Positions 12,263-51,369 of a stretch of 64,000 nucleotides of DNA are shown in pieces (within the stretch, counting starts at the first letter, position 1; each line of letters starts with the position of its first letter). The notes under the pieces are model-generated. The model was not told where the DNA came from. It saw only the letters and a list, made by a program, of their open reading frames with translations, and ran no database searches. This DNA comes from Aporrectodea caliginosa (taxonomy: Eukaryota > Annelida > Clitellata > Crassiclitellata > Lumbricidae): positions 1 to 64,000 of the forward strand of contig JACEVL010001172.1 in the NCBI GenBank assembly GCA_020284085.1. Reading direction: 5' to 3'. A program made the translations under genes and the position numbers.

Positions 12263-13767
12263 ATTTACAGCAGGGCCGTTTTTAACACAGGTGCAAACGG
12301 TGCGGTGCACCGCGGGCCCCTGAGCCGCCGCGGGCCTCTGAGCCGATCGAGTTTTATTGCTATTAGCTAAACGTCGGGTGCAAGTCTCATTCTCACTTTA
12401 AATTTCTGTGAAATCAAAAAGTGTAAGGAAGCACTGGTGATTATACTGATTTAATACACTATGTTTACTAATGCTTACTTACACGGTTTGCGTGCTTACT
12501 GACCCGTCACAACAGCTCGTAACATGCACCCGCATTCCATAGATGATAGATCTATGGTTCTATAATGAACTGTGCATGCAATAATAGATATAGCATTATC
12601 TATGGCACGCCCCCACTCTCTGCTTACATGACCGTGAATTAGTGACATCACCTCATTTTGACGCACTTATCTATTTACCTATAGGGCTATAGTTAGCTCG
12701 GTGTCTTGACTGAATTTAAGTAAGTAAGTAGGTAAATATATTCTTTATCGAACCAGCTGCAATCCGAATACCGGTGTACATACATCATCTATAATAAGCA
12801 ATCAATAGTCAATAAGAATAAAAACATTCCACCCCATACAAGATTACAAGTTTCTTCATGTTATGGTCAGCTAACGATAAAACAAGGTCATGTGATGGGG
12901 TCGAAGGGAATAGACCAACCGCTCTATTGGAGGGAGAAACCTATAAGAGAACATGGCCCGGATTTCCCAGGACCGCCGAAAACAAGCAGGTGTCAGCTAT
13001 AAGGTATAGTTGTTCAAAGGTTAGGCTATCACTTGGGAGGTATCGCTGACGAATCAATCTGTTCATTACAGACTGGAGCATTCCCTTCTCCCTCAGGCTG
13101 GCAAAGCCCACCATGCCGGAGCAGCATAAAGCAAGCGAACCATCGTTGTCTCCCTCACCATATCGTAAAGCCCAGGGGCCAGGGCATTTTGACGTTTACA
13201 ATGCTTAAAAGTTAAAACGTTAAACTTAGCAAGTGGCTGTGCCTCTCGGTGACTGTTGCATGTAGCCTTAGGCCCTTAGCCTATGTATAAATAATCTTGA
13301 GTTTGAAAATTCAATTATATTCCGATGCGTTAGCAGCTCTGAAATTATGAGTAACTCATCTAAACAAATCCGGATTGCAGAAAAGACAGGCGAGTGTTAC
13401 AGATGAAAACGGACGTCGCCGAAATTTTGGCCTAACTGATATTTTGGCCTATAACATTTGCTCATTTGCTGAAGGCCTCAGCTTTAAAGAATTAACTATA
13501 TATTTAAGATTTATCAGATTTTATTGACAAATTGTTGTTATGTAGAGTTGAAGTGTTCTATATAGGCCTACACTTACTCTCAAACAGTCAGTGGCCGCAA
13601 CTTAATAACTAGTGTATAAAATTATAAGGATTATAACTAAGGGATAAATGGAATGGGGGCTATGGAAAAACCAACAGCAAACCGACGGCCGCTCGACCGA
13701 CACGGGCCCCTGTGGAAACTTTTTGCACCCACATTCGCAGAACCTTTAAAACGGCCCTGATTTACAG
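12263..13767. mobile_element. Non-autonomous hAT-type DNA transposon with 8-bp TSD
   Basis: Element 12271-13759 starts CAGGGCCGTTTTTAA and ends TTTAAAACGGCCCTG, forming terminal inverted repeats, and is flanked by exact 8-bp copies of atttacag (12263-12270 and 13760-13767). CAGGG ends and an 8-bp duplication are hallmarks of hAT elements. The interior (about 1.49 kb) has no transposase frame. Subterminal cgggcccctg motifs occur near both ends. The paralogous region upstream of copy 0 lacks it. Confidence 0.88.
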
Positions 13768-14214
13768 GCCAAATTAGGTGGTCTTGGAACCGCGTAATCG
13801 GACCTTATAAACGATCAAAGAGCGATCAATTGATTTGCATAATTTTAACGTACTGATGATTGGCCTAACAAATTGGCGTCACTGATGATGTATGTAGCGA
13901 GCGCATTAGGCCAAAAATTAATTCGAAAGCTTGAACGTTGTAGCCTACTTTGTAGGCTGCCGTACATGACGAAAGGCGAATCAAGTTTCACAGAGCAGAT
14001 GCTGCAAAAGTAGAGTTAACCTTGGACAGATGGGTCATTATATAGGATGTAGAGGAGCGGCCGAAAGGCTGAGACCCGTGGAACACTGAATGAGACTATA
14101 GTCCCAAACTCAGTGATCAGTTATCAGCCACTATCTCTTTGTCCGATTTTTGAGCAGATTCTGGTCACCACTTGAATACATCCTACTATTCTGAAATAGT
14201 TATTATGTGTTACT

Positions 14215-14540
14215 TTAATCTTCAGGGCGTTGTAACCAGTCGCAGTGCTTCAGGATTGTTTGATATGTTGGAAAAGTTTGACTTGAAGCAACTGACTATC
14301 ATTCTTACACCTTACTAGACCATGCACTAGATGTCTTGATAGCTCGTTCTGATACGCAATTACTTAATTCGGTTTCTCTTGTTGCTTCTTATCAGTTGGA
14401 TCCTACTGCCATCTTTCAGAATCTGCCTTCTCATTTAAACCGCCACCAAATTAAAAATAAATTAGTAAATTTTGCCGATGGCATAAAAAAACTTGACTCA
14501 AACTATAGCATAATATTCAGGCGTCTCCTTTATGGTTAGG
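14215..14540 (+). mobile_element. LINE endonuclease-domain fragment (tentative)
   Basis: A short open stretch reads VLIARSDTQLLNSVSLVASYQLDPTAIFQNL, which resembles the C-terminal part of the apurinic endonuclease domain of L2/CR1-type LINEs, where an SDH-type motif precedes the 'AIF' block; here the motif is degraded. Stops and frameshifts flank it. It lies between copy 1's upstream region and the 3' end of copy 2. Confidence 0.4.
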
Positions 14541-15049
14541 TCCTATCTCCACCACAAGCAGCTAACAAGCTGAATGCAGATGCCGTGCACTTTATCTGAG
14601 CTTCTTCATAGTCAAATGCCGTTTGGAAGTAAGAAATATGTCGAGCACACATCGTGAGCTGGGTTTAACTCTGCTCTTTCAGAAGCTAGTCAACTCAAAA
14701 GTTAGTTAGAGAGGTGGTGTTGCCACTGTTGGGTTCAATCAGATCTTAAATTTAATTTAATCTGATATTACATTTAAACAACAATGCAAACTTGTACGAA
14801 GACTTTTTCTTCTGCCAAGACAGTACTCTTAATTAATTCGATCTCTGAAATTTCTCTTTCACCTAGAACCATGTGCATTCTTTAAATGGCCTATTACATT
14901 GTGAAAAGTACCTTATTTATGTTGCCTTCTTATCTGACCTTATCTGTCTAAGACCTAACCACATGCAGCCTTACATAACTTACCTTATTTCTAACGTGCC
15001 TTACTAAGTTGTAACTGTAGCAACTGACTGTGACAGACTAAAACAGGTC

Positions 15050-15260
15050 ATGAACTCATCCAATCGCTACACTACATCGGCTCAACAGTGGCTAATAAAC
15101 GCTATCCTGGAAAGTGGGAACACTCCTTACCACCAAAACAGAACCCGGAAACTAGTGTAGCTGGAACACGATTAAGGAAAAGGATAAAAGACCAGGTGCT
15201 ATTGAACGAATGTGTTGTGCTATTCTTTGTGGTAATTCGATAAACGTTTAAGACTCTGCG
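15050..15260 (-). other. Conserved block 3' of SLCO copy 2 (3' UTR candidate)
   Basis: Nearly identical to 30010-30220 downstream of copy 3. It begins 65 bp beyond the stop codon and may be 3' UTR or simply part of the recent duplication. No clear AATAAA on the minus strand was fixed as the polyadenylation site. Confidence 0.4.
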
Positions 15261-15324
15261 GAAGAATGACTTTAACAAACCAGAAAGTTTTCTAGTAGAC
15301 AGAATACTGTTAACAAAAGTGCAG

Positions 15325-27570
<12,246 letters not shown>

Positions 27571-27686
27571 AATCGATTCAGCCTCCTCTGGTTAAACGAA
27601 AACTAAAAAGTACGATCTACAGCAACAGAGGACCCATCGCCACTCCCAAAATTGAAACTAAGACTGATCAGTTGATGACTGTTAGT

Positions 27687-27765
27687 CACGTGCCAAAGAG
27701 GAAGTTCGCTTTCCCGCAGAGTTCGGCGCTGAACTGTCCTCAGCTGCACACTTGGACTTTGAACT
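27687..27765 (-). promoter_or_regulatory. Proximal promoter candidate of SLCO copy 2: E-box and HNF4-type DR1
   Basis: CACGTG at 27687-27692 and, on the minus strand, AGTTCAAAGTCCA at 27765-27753. The latter fits the HNF4-preferred form CAAAGTCCA. Both are kept at the same spacing in copy 3 (46206-46211 and 46284-46272). HNF4 controls several vertebrate liver OATP genes; control here is inference. Confidence 0.5.
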
Positions 27766-27779
27766 TCTGAAGTCTTTCT

Positions 27780-29418
27780 TCCGACTGTTTTCTGTTTAAA
27801 ATTTAGAACGTTACAAAGATTGTTAAGAGCATCGGTCTACTGTAGGCTATAGCTGAAATTGATTGGATGCGCTACTCAGGGAAGACAGCCGAATACTTGA
27901 ACTGCTACGCCACAAAACAGGTGAAGGTCTGTCTGTAGGAACTGAATTTAGCTCTAGTAGGTATGTATGTCTACGTCTCTACTAGAACATTTTCGCCTAT
28001 CTTATACACCATAAGATTTCATTCCCCAGTGAGTGTGTTACATAATAGCCTACATTCGAGATATTACTTATATAAATAATATTATACCCGAAGTTCAACT
28101 CTTGTCAACTGGCAACCTTTCGTCAGGCTCAAAACTGAATGAGTGGATTTAATCTGCCTAAATTCTAACTGCGTGTAGTGAATTTGTGTCAAAACTCTTA
28201 AGTATTGTTGGCATTGAACTGTCAGTTACTTATACTGTAATGCTATCGCAACTCAGAGACTAGTAATCGTCATTTCCAAACTTCTAAAGCGCCACTCAAA
28301 AGCCAATCGCAGGGCACAAGCATATTCACGAGAGTTGCGTCGAGTCCGAGGGGTTGTCAAAACGGTAGTCCGAAGGAGGTCCGGGCGACTTGTTCCAGCG
28401 ACTTGGTTTATTGCGCTGTAGAAATGTTGAGAATACGATAACGATTTTTTGTTGATCGCGCGATAATCTGATGCAATCTGACCAACTAACTCTATCAGTC
28501 GAAATGAAAATTGTCTATAACATTAGAATCACGAAACGTGTTACAGCTTAACGATTGTAGTCTGTTGCTTCTTGTCTTGTATGCATTTATCTATATACAA
28601 ATATACAGTTAATATGCCGCCGTCTAAGTACCTGAAAAGATCGCTGCCTACGTTGATCTCGTTGATGTTAATAATAAAAACGTACATCTATCTACCTATC
28701 TATCTATGAAATTTATATAGCGCCCCTTAATCGCTTCTGATTGGTGTTCACTGTGAGAGGCGCTTTATAAATCTATAAATACAATACAAAATACAAATAC
28801 AATAGCGCCCTTCAAGTTAACTATTCAGAGGTACTCGTGACCCAGGTCAGCTCGAAAAGGAAATTCTTAAGTAGTTTATAAAAGGAGCCAGAGGTTTCGC
28901 GAGAGAGAATGCAGGTCAGAGAGGAGGCTATTCCAAAGAGAAGGACTCACGATCGAGATCAAATAGCGAAGCTTTTTTGGATAACTAGAAGCGTCACCAC
29001 AGGTGAGCGGACGCAATCACGTACTGCCCAAATAATTTATTCTAATCCATAGATATCGTGCTAGAATTTTCTGGCTTAACTTGCGTTGAATAAGAGAAGC
29101 TGGCTGACGTGTAGGCCTATTTATTTAGTGCTGTTCGCTACAGACGTAATTTCGGCATATCATTTGACTCCACCACGTCCTTCTCTGACCATGTTATTAT
29201 GCAAATAAAATGCAAATCAGCACACTTTCACATTCGGAATATTCAGCCTCCTGAAACTGCCTTAGTCTAGTTTGCAACCGCCCTGATTTTTTGTCATATC
29301 GAGTGACAATGTTCCCCGTAAGCCGCTCAGCACATTAAAGAAATGTCGCGCAGCAGTTTCAAAAGTCCGTGCACAAGTTTTGGTAGAAAATACATTTATA
29401 AGCTAATGTTTGTTTAAC

Positions 29419-29467
<49 letters not shown>

Positions 29468-29540
29468 TACGACAATTTCTACAGTGCCGTAATACGGCAC
29501 ATGCCGTTACAAGGGCGCTTTAAACTGGCCATTGAATTAT
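27780..29540. other. Intergenic region between copies 2 and 3 with decayed LINE/SINE ends
   Basis: No host gene is seen. Fragments with the AGCGC-type LINE/SINE 3' motif occur at 28265-28450 and 28690-28990 (minus-strand L2-like C-terminus), and a (GAT)n tract at 29418-29465. The whole region aligns with 46330-46750 plus 55567-57540 beyond copy 3, so it is part of the duplicated unit. Confidence 0.55.
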
Positions 29541-29544
29541 TAAC

Positions 29545-30000
29545 CTACTTAAGCCAAACATCTTCTTTAGTAAAAGGACATTATTACAAACGTGTATTTA
29601 GTCAGTACTGTAGACTGTAGTTGCATTTTACAATCACAAATGTTTCTGAAAATGTGTTGCTCAGTTTTATTGCTATGCGGAAATTAGGCTGCTCAAACAA
29701 CCGCCAGTTCCGTACAGGAAAAATATTAGAAAGAACGTTGATCTCGACTACTGCAACTCGCTTTTCATTGGGATTACTATAAGATTATTTGCAAAAACTA
29801 CATGTACATATGCTTCAAAATTCTCCGGTAATAGCCATAAGAAACCCACCCCACTATAACCATGTTGCACAAATACTGCATTCAATACTCGGGTTGCCGT
29901 TAGAGCAAACATGTCTGTGTGCATGTAAGCTATGTCTTCATAAAACATTGCACTCAAATCACCAGACTTAAAATCTACCTTCCTTGTTCACTCGTAAAGC
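29545..30000 (+). mobile_element. Old L2-like LINE fragment shared by two intergenic regions
   Basis: Broken frames read DYCNS-like and LQNSPVIAIRNPPHYNHV, part of the C-terminal half of an L2-type ORF2. A close relative is at 57545-58220, the equivalent place between copies 3 and 4, so this insertion predates the duplication. Confidence 0.5.
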
Positions 30001-30301
30001 AGCATAATCTTGAACTCGTCCAATCGCTACACTACATCGGCCCAACAGTGGCTAATAAACACTATCCTGGAAAGTGGGAACACTCCTTACCACCAAAACA
30101 GAACCCGGAAACTAGTGTAGCTGGAACACGAATAAGGAAAAGGATAAAAGACCAGGTGCTATTGAACAATTGTGTTATGCTATTCTTTGTGGTAATTCGA
30201 TAAACGTTTTAGACTCTGCGGAAGAATGACTTTAACAAATTAGTAAGCTTTCTATATAGTAGACAGAATACTTTAAGCAAAGTGCAGTTAAATGTTCGTC
30301 T

Positions 30302-46091
<15,790 letters not shown>

Positions 46092-46205
46092 AATCGATTC
46101 AGTTTCTTTGGTTAAACGAAAACTAAAAACTACAACCTACAGAATACAAGGACCATCACCACTTCCAAAATTGAAACTAAGCCTCATCGGTAGATGACTA
46201 TTAGT

Positions 46206-46284
46206 CACGTGCCAAAGAGGAAGTTCGCTTTTCCGCAGAGTTCTGCGCTGAACTGTCCTAAGCTGCACACTTGAACTTTGAACT
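46206..46284 (-). promoter_or_regulatory. Proximal promoter candidate of SLCO copy 3: E-box and DR1
   Basis: CACGTG at 46206-46211 and minus-strand AGTTCAAAGTTCA at 46284-46272, a perfect AGTTCA direct repeat with one-base spacing about 180 bp upstream of the ATG. Same arrangement as copy 2. Confidence 0.5.
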
Positions 46285-47210
46285 TCTGAACTCTTTCTTT
46301 CGACTGCTTTCTGTTTACAATTAAAAACGTTACAAAGGTCGTTAAAAACATCGGTCTATTACTGTAAGCTAGCTGAAATTGATTGGAGGCACAACTCAGA
46401 GAAGACAGTCGAATACTTGAACTGCTACGCCACAAAACAGGTGCAGGTCTGTCTTTAGGAATTGAATGTATGTCTATGCCTTTTAGACTAGTAGGACATT
46501 TTCCGCCCATCTTCTACACCACAAGATTTCATTTCCCAGTGTATGTTACATAATAGCCTACAGGCAGATATTACTTATATAAATAATTTATAATAAGTAG
46601 GCCTATATCCTAAGTTCAACTCTTGCCAACAGTACAGACAACCCAGGTGCAAAACTGAATGAGTGAATTTGCATCTGCCTAAATCCTAATTGTGTTTGGT
46701 GAATTTGTGTCAAAACCCTAAGTATTGTTGTCATTGAACCGTCTGTTGCTTATATCAATCAATCAATCAATCAATTTATTGATCCCAGAAACAAAACAAG
46801 ATTAACAGCATGAAACTACAGTATATAAAGTTCACAAACAATTATTGCAGAAGTTTATCTATGAAGAGATGGTATGAGGGAGCAAAGGGCACACCCGAAG
46901 GGACAAGTCCCGCTGAATAGGGGCCTAATTGCTTTAACTATATAGCAAAACTTGCAAGTTATTTTCTAGGACTAAATGGACGGCAGGGGAATTCCATCCC
47001 TACTCAACAAAATCAAAGAAATTAAACAGAAACAACCAAAAATCAAATGCTAATAAAACTAAGCACCGTTATGAGAACATAAGAACAACAAGGCACTGCC
47101 AAGACACAGAGCATTAAGTATAACAAGCATTACAACCTTATAATTGTATCAGGCAGTACACTTTAAATTGGATAACGGGCAATCAATAGAATGAGATATA
47201 GCACAAAAAG

Positions 47211-48779
47211 CTACATAATAATACTCATTGCGTGTGCACGGATCAAGTGTTTAAAATGAACGAGGCTCTTAGCCTCACGAATGACCAAAGGAAGGTTATT
47301 CCAAACGAGAGGACCTTGGTATTTGATTGAGAACTTACGTGAGTTTGTTCTTGCGAAGATGCATGAGTATTCTCTATTGCTTCTAGTGTCATTGATAGGT
47401 ATAATTGGGCTGAAATAGAAGAGAAAAGCAGGAGGGAGGATATTTCTGCCATACTGGTACATAAACACACCAGTTTGAATAAACTTAATTTGAGAAAGAT
47501 TTAAAAGATTAAATTTCAGATACAGAGGTCTGGTATGGGAATTAGCAGCAGATCTTGTGATTAGTCTTATGGCCTTTTTCTGAATGACCCTTAGATTCAT
47601 CAGGTGGGCGTCGTAAGTTGAAGTCCAGATGAAGTTGCAGTAAGTCAAGTAAGGATATATAAGGGTAAAGTATAAGTTGTTAAGTATGTGGGGAGGAAGA
47701 AGGTAGGATATTCTACGAATAATGCCAATGTTTTTTGAAATTTTCTTAGTGATTTCTAGTATGTGTGTATTCCATTTCAGGTGTTGGTCAATGTGGACCC
47801 CAAGAAACTTAGAGGAAGCGACTTGTGGAATTATTATGTTGTCTATTTTTAGTACGCTGTCAGAGGGTGGAATAATCTTTTTATTGGATCTGAAAATAAT
47901 AAAGTTCGTTTTAGAAATATTTAGGGAGAGTTTGTTAGCTTTGAACCAATCATTAGCCATTGCTAGTTCTTCGTTTGCTATTTTGATTAGTTCTTCGTAG
48001 GAGGCATGTGAAAGAAAAGCATTAGAATCGTCAGCGAATAGAATATAATGAAGGAGAGTCGAGGAGTTAGGAAGATCATTAATGTATATTAAGAATAAGA
48101 GAGGTCCGAGAATAGAACCCTGAGGAACACCAAACATAATAAGTTGGAAGTTGGATAATTTACCATTGCATGAAACTTGTTGATAACGGTTAGTTAAGTA
48201 ACTTTTGAACCAGTCTAATGCTTTGCCTCTGACCCCATAATGTTCCAGTTTAGAGAGTAAGATTTTGTGGTCGACAGTGTCAAAGGCCTTAGCAAGGTCC
48301 AGAAAAATACCAATAGAGAATTCATTGTTATCCATGGCTTGTGTTATTTTATCTTGTATGTCCAATAGGGACATAAAGGTCGAGTGGCCAGGTTGGAAGC
48401 CATGTTGAAAAGGATGAAGAATTTTTTTAGTATTTATAAAGGAGAACAGACGGTCATACATGACCCTTTCAAATAATTTAGAAAAAAAGGGCAAGATAGA
48501 GATTGGTCTAAAATTGGAGACTTCACTTTTATTTCCCTGCTTATGAATAGGCAGCACCTTAGCTAACTTGATGTTTGAGGGGACCTCACCATTTCTAAGT
48601 GAGCAGTTAATTATATCACTCAGTGGAACTGCGATAAGTTCCATGAGGGGAGAGATTAAATAAGGATTGATGTCGTCAGGGCCAGTACTATGGGTAACTT
48701 TCAAGGTTTTATTTATGGTTAGTAACTCTTGAGGGCAAGTAGGTAGGATAACAAAGGAGTTCAATGATGAGGATGGCAT
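47211..48779 (-). CDS. LINE reverse transcriptase ORF
   Basis: 522 codons from an internal ATG. Fingers and palm motifs are present: SNFRPISILP (about 88-97), HGFQPGHST, DLAKAFDTVDH (161-171), GVPQGSILGP (217-226) and catalytic FADD (248-251), followed by the thumb and a C-terminal region ending LVWNNLP. It copies LINE RNA by target-primed reverse transcription in its family. The real ORF continues upstream in another frame (48761-49153), so one frameshift separates this RT from its endonuclease. Confidence 0.9.
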   Translation of the reverse strand: MPSSSLNSFVILPTCPQELLTINKTLKVTHSTGPDDINPYLISPLMELIAVPLSDIINCSLRNGEVPSNIKLAKVLPIHKQGNKSEVSNFRPISILPFFSKLFERVMYDRLFSFINTKKILHPFQHGFQPGHSTFMSLLDIQDKITQAMDNNEFSIGIFLDLAKAFDTVDHKILLSKLEHYGVRGKALDWFKSYLTNRYQQVSCNGKLSNFQLIMFGVPQGSILGPLLFLIYINDLPNSSTLLHYILFADDSNAFLSHASYEELIKIANEELAMANDWFKANKLSLNISKTNFIIFRSNKKIIPPSDSVLKIDNIIIPQVASSKFLGVHIDQHLKWNTHILEITKKISKNIGIIRRISYLLPPHILNNLYFTLIYPYLTYCNFIWTSTYDAHLMNLRVIQKKAIRLITRSAANSHTRPLYLKFNLLNLSQIKFIQTGVFMYQYGRNILPPAFLFYFSPIIPINDTRSNREYSCIFARTNSRKFSIKYQGPLVWNNLPLVIREAKSLVHFKHLIRAHAMSIIM

Positions 48780-49124
48780 ATAGTCTTGGAATAATTTCTT
48801 TGAGGGGGTATTTTTAGCGCAAGTGAATTTGGTAGATTCGTAAAGTAGGAGTTAAATTGATCAGCCATTAGTTCAGGATCTTTTATTGTATTACCATTGA
48901 TATTGATTTCTTTTATAAATGAGTCAGAGTTATCAGATTTGACTATCGACTTGATTATCTGCCAGGTTTTTTTTACATCGTTACAGCATTTTGTAAATTC
49001 ATTAGCGTAGAACTCTTGTTCAATTTTGGTACGAATTATTTTATATTTATTACGATAGGTGGTAAAGATGGCCTTATTTTCAGGAGTAGGGTTTTTAATA
49101 TATTTGATGTACAGTTTTTCTTTC
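48761..49124 (-). pseudogene. LINE linker region between endonuclease and RT
   Basis: Reads KKEKLYIKYIKNPTPENKA and YANEFTKCCNDVKKTWQIIK, the conserved linker after the endonuclease in CR1/L2-type ORF2. It ends with a frameshift before the RT ORF and its 5' edge is the Penelope insertion. Confidence 0.85.
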
Positions 49125-49479
49125 TTTAAAGTGGATAACAATTCTCTGCCCACTCGGACAGCTATGCAGACCCTAAAGTGGATTAAACTGCCAGAAAATC
49201 AACTTTCAGATACTGATATATCAAAGAGCACAGCATCAATCAATCAATTTACAAGAACAAAAGTTATTCAAGCATCAGTGCTAATAGATTAAGAATGTTA
49301 TCACTGTCTATTTTATCTAAATTATTTTTTATTTCTCTTTTCAAGTGCCATGGGGCAGGGTATTTGGAGCTAATTAGAGATTTTTTTATGCTCTTGCTAT
49401 TTTTATAAGCTAGCATTGGTTTGCATTGTATATATTTATAGATCTCAGGGCATTCTGCTATTAGTTCGGACCACAGTTT
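49125..49479 (-). repeat. Terminal direct repeat, 3' copy (PLE)
   Basis: 355 bp covering the last about 72 codons of ORF2 and the 3' UTR, matching 54820-55174 base for base as far as can be read. Confidence 0.95.
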
Positions 49480-51369
49480 ATGTAGCGTTCTTTTGAGTAT
49501 GTTATTTTTGTCGTATTTGTTTTCATATATCAACACTAGTATAGGTCTATCGATTTTCTTAGTTTTAGTTTTATAGGTAAACAACGTTTCTCTGTCTATC
49601 TTAATCAATTTCATAAGTGCATTGTCTAGAATGGATTCAGGGTAATTTCTAAGTTTAAATGAGTTTACCATGCTTGTGACCTTAATAATCAAGTCTGCTG
49701 GATCTGACACAATACGTTTCAGTCTTAAAAATTGACTAAAAGGGATTGACCTTTTGGTATGTGTAGGATGGCAACTGGCATAGTTCAGATAGAGCTTTTT
49801 GTCAGTAGGTTTAGTATATATAGTAGTTTGTAGACCTCCACTGGATTTTCTAACGTTAACATCAAGAAAAGGAATCTCTGTTGTAGATTGATTTAATGTA
49901 AATTTGAAATTTGGGTGAAAGTTGTTAAGGATTTTGAAGTAATCTTTAAGTTCTTCAAGTGTCCTGTTCCAAATACCGAATAGGTCATCTATGAATCTAT
50001 TATGGGCCCACACATGTCTTGGGTTTTCTTTATTAAACCTTTGAAAGAATTTATACATGATTATATTGGCATTCTGAACTGAACTACCCCCACCCATTGT
50101 TAGGCCTTGGATCTGTTTATATATAGTTCCATTAAATGTAAAGTAACAATTTTTCAGGGTGAATTCTAAAAGTCTTTTAAGTAATGCAGCAGGTATGGGT
50201 TTAATGTCTATTTCATACTGTTTCCAATATTTTAATGTTTTAATGTAGTGTTCTATGATGAGTTCAATTCCTAGATCTAGCGGTATATTTGTATACAGTG
50301 ATTCTACATCCATTGTAACTAGGATGGTTTCATTTCTAATTCGATGATGCTCTTTTTTTAATTTATTAAGAAAGTCTGTCGTGTCTTTAATCAGGTTGGG
50401 TATATGGGCTTCTCCTATCTTCAGTACCTGCTGTAAGTAGGTATGTAGTTTATGAGTTAGGCTGTTACATTGCGATATTATAGGTCTCAAAGGGTTTCCT
50501 GTTTTGTGTATTTTGGGTAGTCCATAGATAATTCCCAATTCATTTTTCACGTCACTGATCCAGTTAAATTGCTTTTTAGTTAGGTATGGTTTCAGTTCGT
50601 TAATTAATAGATTATATTTAGTGAGTAAGTCCTCCTGTATAAAATGTTCTTCAGTAGTTTTAAGATATGTTGAATTATTTTCCAAATGTGCTATCATTTT
50701 TTCTTCGTAGTCGCTAGAGTTCATCAGCACTATACCTCCACCTTTATCCGCAGCCTTCAGAATAATTTCCTTATTTTTTCTCAAATTACTAAGAGCTGTG
50801 AGTTCAAATTTATTAATATTCGGGGTATTTTTCACTTTCTGGTTAATGTTTTTAATTTCATATTTTAATTTATTACAAAAATTGCTTATACAATGGTTAG
50901 GATTAGGTGGATACCAATTAGTAGAGATTTTAATCTTCTCTATTTTGGTTTTGTTCTGTTGGTTTTCGTTTTTATTTTTACGGTCTTTAATAATAGTAGA
51001 TGTATTAGCTTTTTCTGCATTTTTATCAAAGAAAATTTTAATTTGTAATTTCCTTTCAAATTTCTCAATTAAATCCATATTTTCTTCATTATAATCTGTA
51101 AAATTATTGGCATAAATGAAGTTAAGGCCTTTGTTTAAAAGAATTAGTTCATGGTGATTCAACTGATAACTAGATAGGTTAGTAACATTCGAATTATCAA
51201 CCACAAGTAAATATTTAGTTATAAATGCTTTTTGCTGTGCTGTTCTTATTCTGCGACTAAGTGTGAATGTTTTTCTAATCTCTCTGAAGTTACGAGGTCT
51301 TTTGTTATGTTCGTTACCTCTTGATTCGACCGCAGTCTTATCGCTGTTATGTTCTAAGTTCGATCCTTG
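49264..51369 (-). CDS. PLE ORF2: Penelope-type reverse transcriptase
   Basis: Open from directly after the TGA at 51372-51370 to the stop at 49264-49266, about 701 codons. Seen along it: LLNKGLNF (a PLE N-terminal block), ADKGGGIVLM, GLPKIHKTGNPLRPIIS, TMDVESLYTNIP (catalytic Asp), GLTMGGGSS, RFIDDLFGIW (FIDD catalytic pair), PFLDVNV, KPTDKKLYLNYASCHP and a thumb ending SLISSKYP. No ATG occurs in the first about 97 codons, which already include conserved RT-proximal sequence, so expression through ORF1 is likely. After the thumb only about 35 residues remain, with no CxC or GIY-YIG segment. GLTMGGGSS differs from the usual GTAMG-type block. Confidence 0.9.
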   Translation of the reverse strand, partial: QGSNLEHNSDKTAVESRGNEHNKRPRNFREIRKTFTLSRRIRTAQQKAFITKYLLVVDNSNVTNLSSYQLNHHELILLNKGLNFIYANNFTDYNEENMDLIEKFERKLQIKIFFDKNAEKANTSTIIKDRKNKNENQQNKTKIEKIKISTNWYPPNPNHCISNFCNKLKYEIKNINQKVKNTPNINKFELTALSNLRKNKEIILKAADKGGGIVLMNSSDYEEKMIAHLENNSTYLKTTEEHFIQEDLLTKYNLLINELKPYLTKKQFNWISDVKNELGIIYGLPKIHKTGNPLRPIISQCNSLTHKLHTYLQQVLKIGEAHIPNLIKDTTDFLNKLKKEHHRIRNETILVTMDVESLYTNIPLDLGIELIIEHYIKTLKYWKQYEIDIKPIPAALLKRLLEFTLKNCYFTFNGTIYKQIQGLTMGGGSSVQNANIIMYKFFQRFNKENPRHVWAHNRFIDDLFGIWNRTLEELKDYFKILNNFHPNFKFTLNQSTTEIPFLDVNVRKSSGGLQTTIYTKPTDKKLYLNYASCHPTHTKRSIPFSQFLRLKRIVSDPADLIIKVTSMVNSFKLRNYPESILDNALMKLIKIDRETLFTYKTKTKKIDRPILVLIYENKYDKNNILKRTLHKLWSELIAECPEIYKYIQCKPMLAYKNSKSIKKSLISSKYPAPWHLKREIKNNLDKIDSDNILNLLALMLE

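Noticed and set aside
49131..49265. Second hammerhead in the PLE terminal repeat
   Set aside because: CTGATA and CTGAAA strings occur, but no CUGANGA core with GAAA and a matching stem I.
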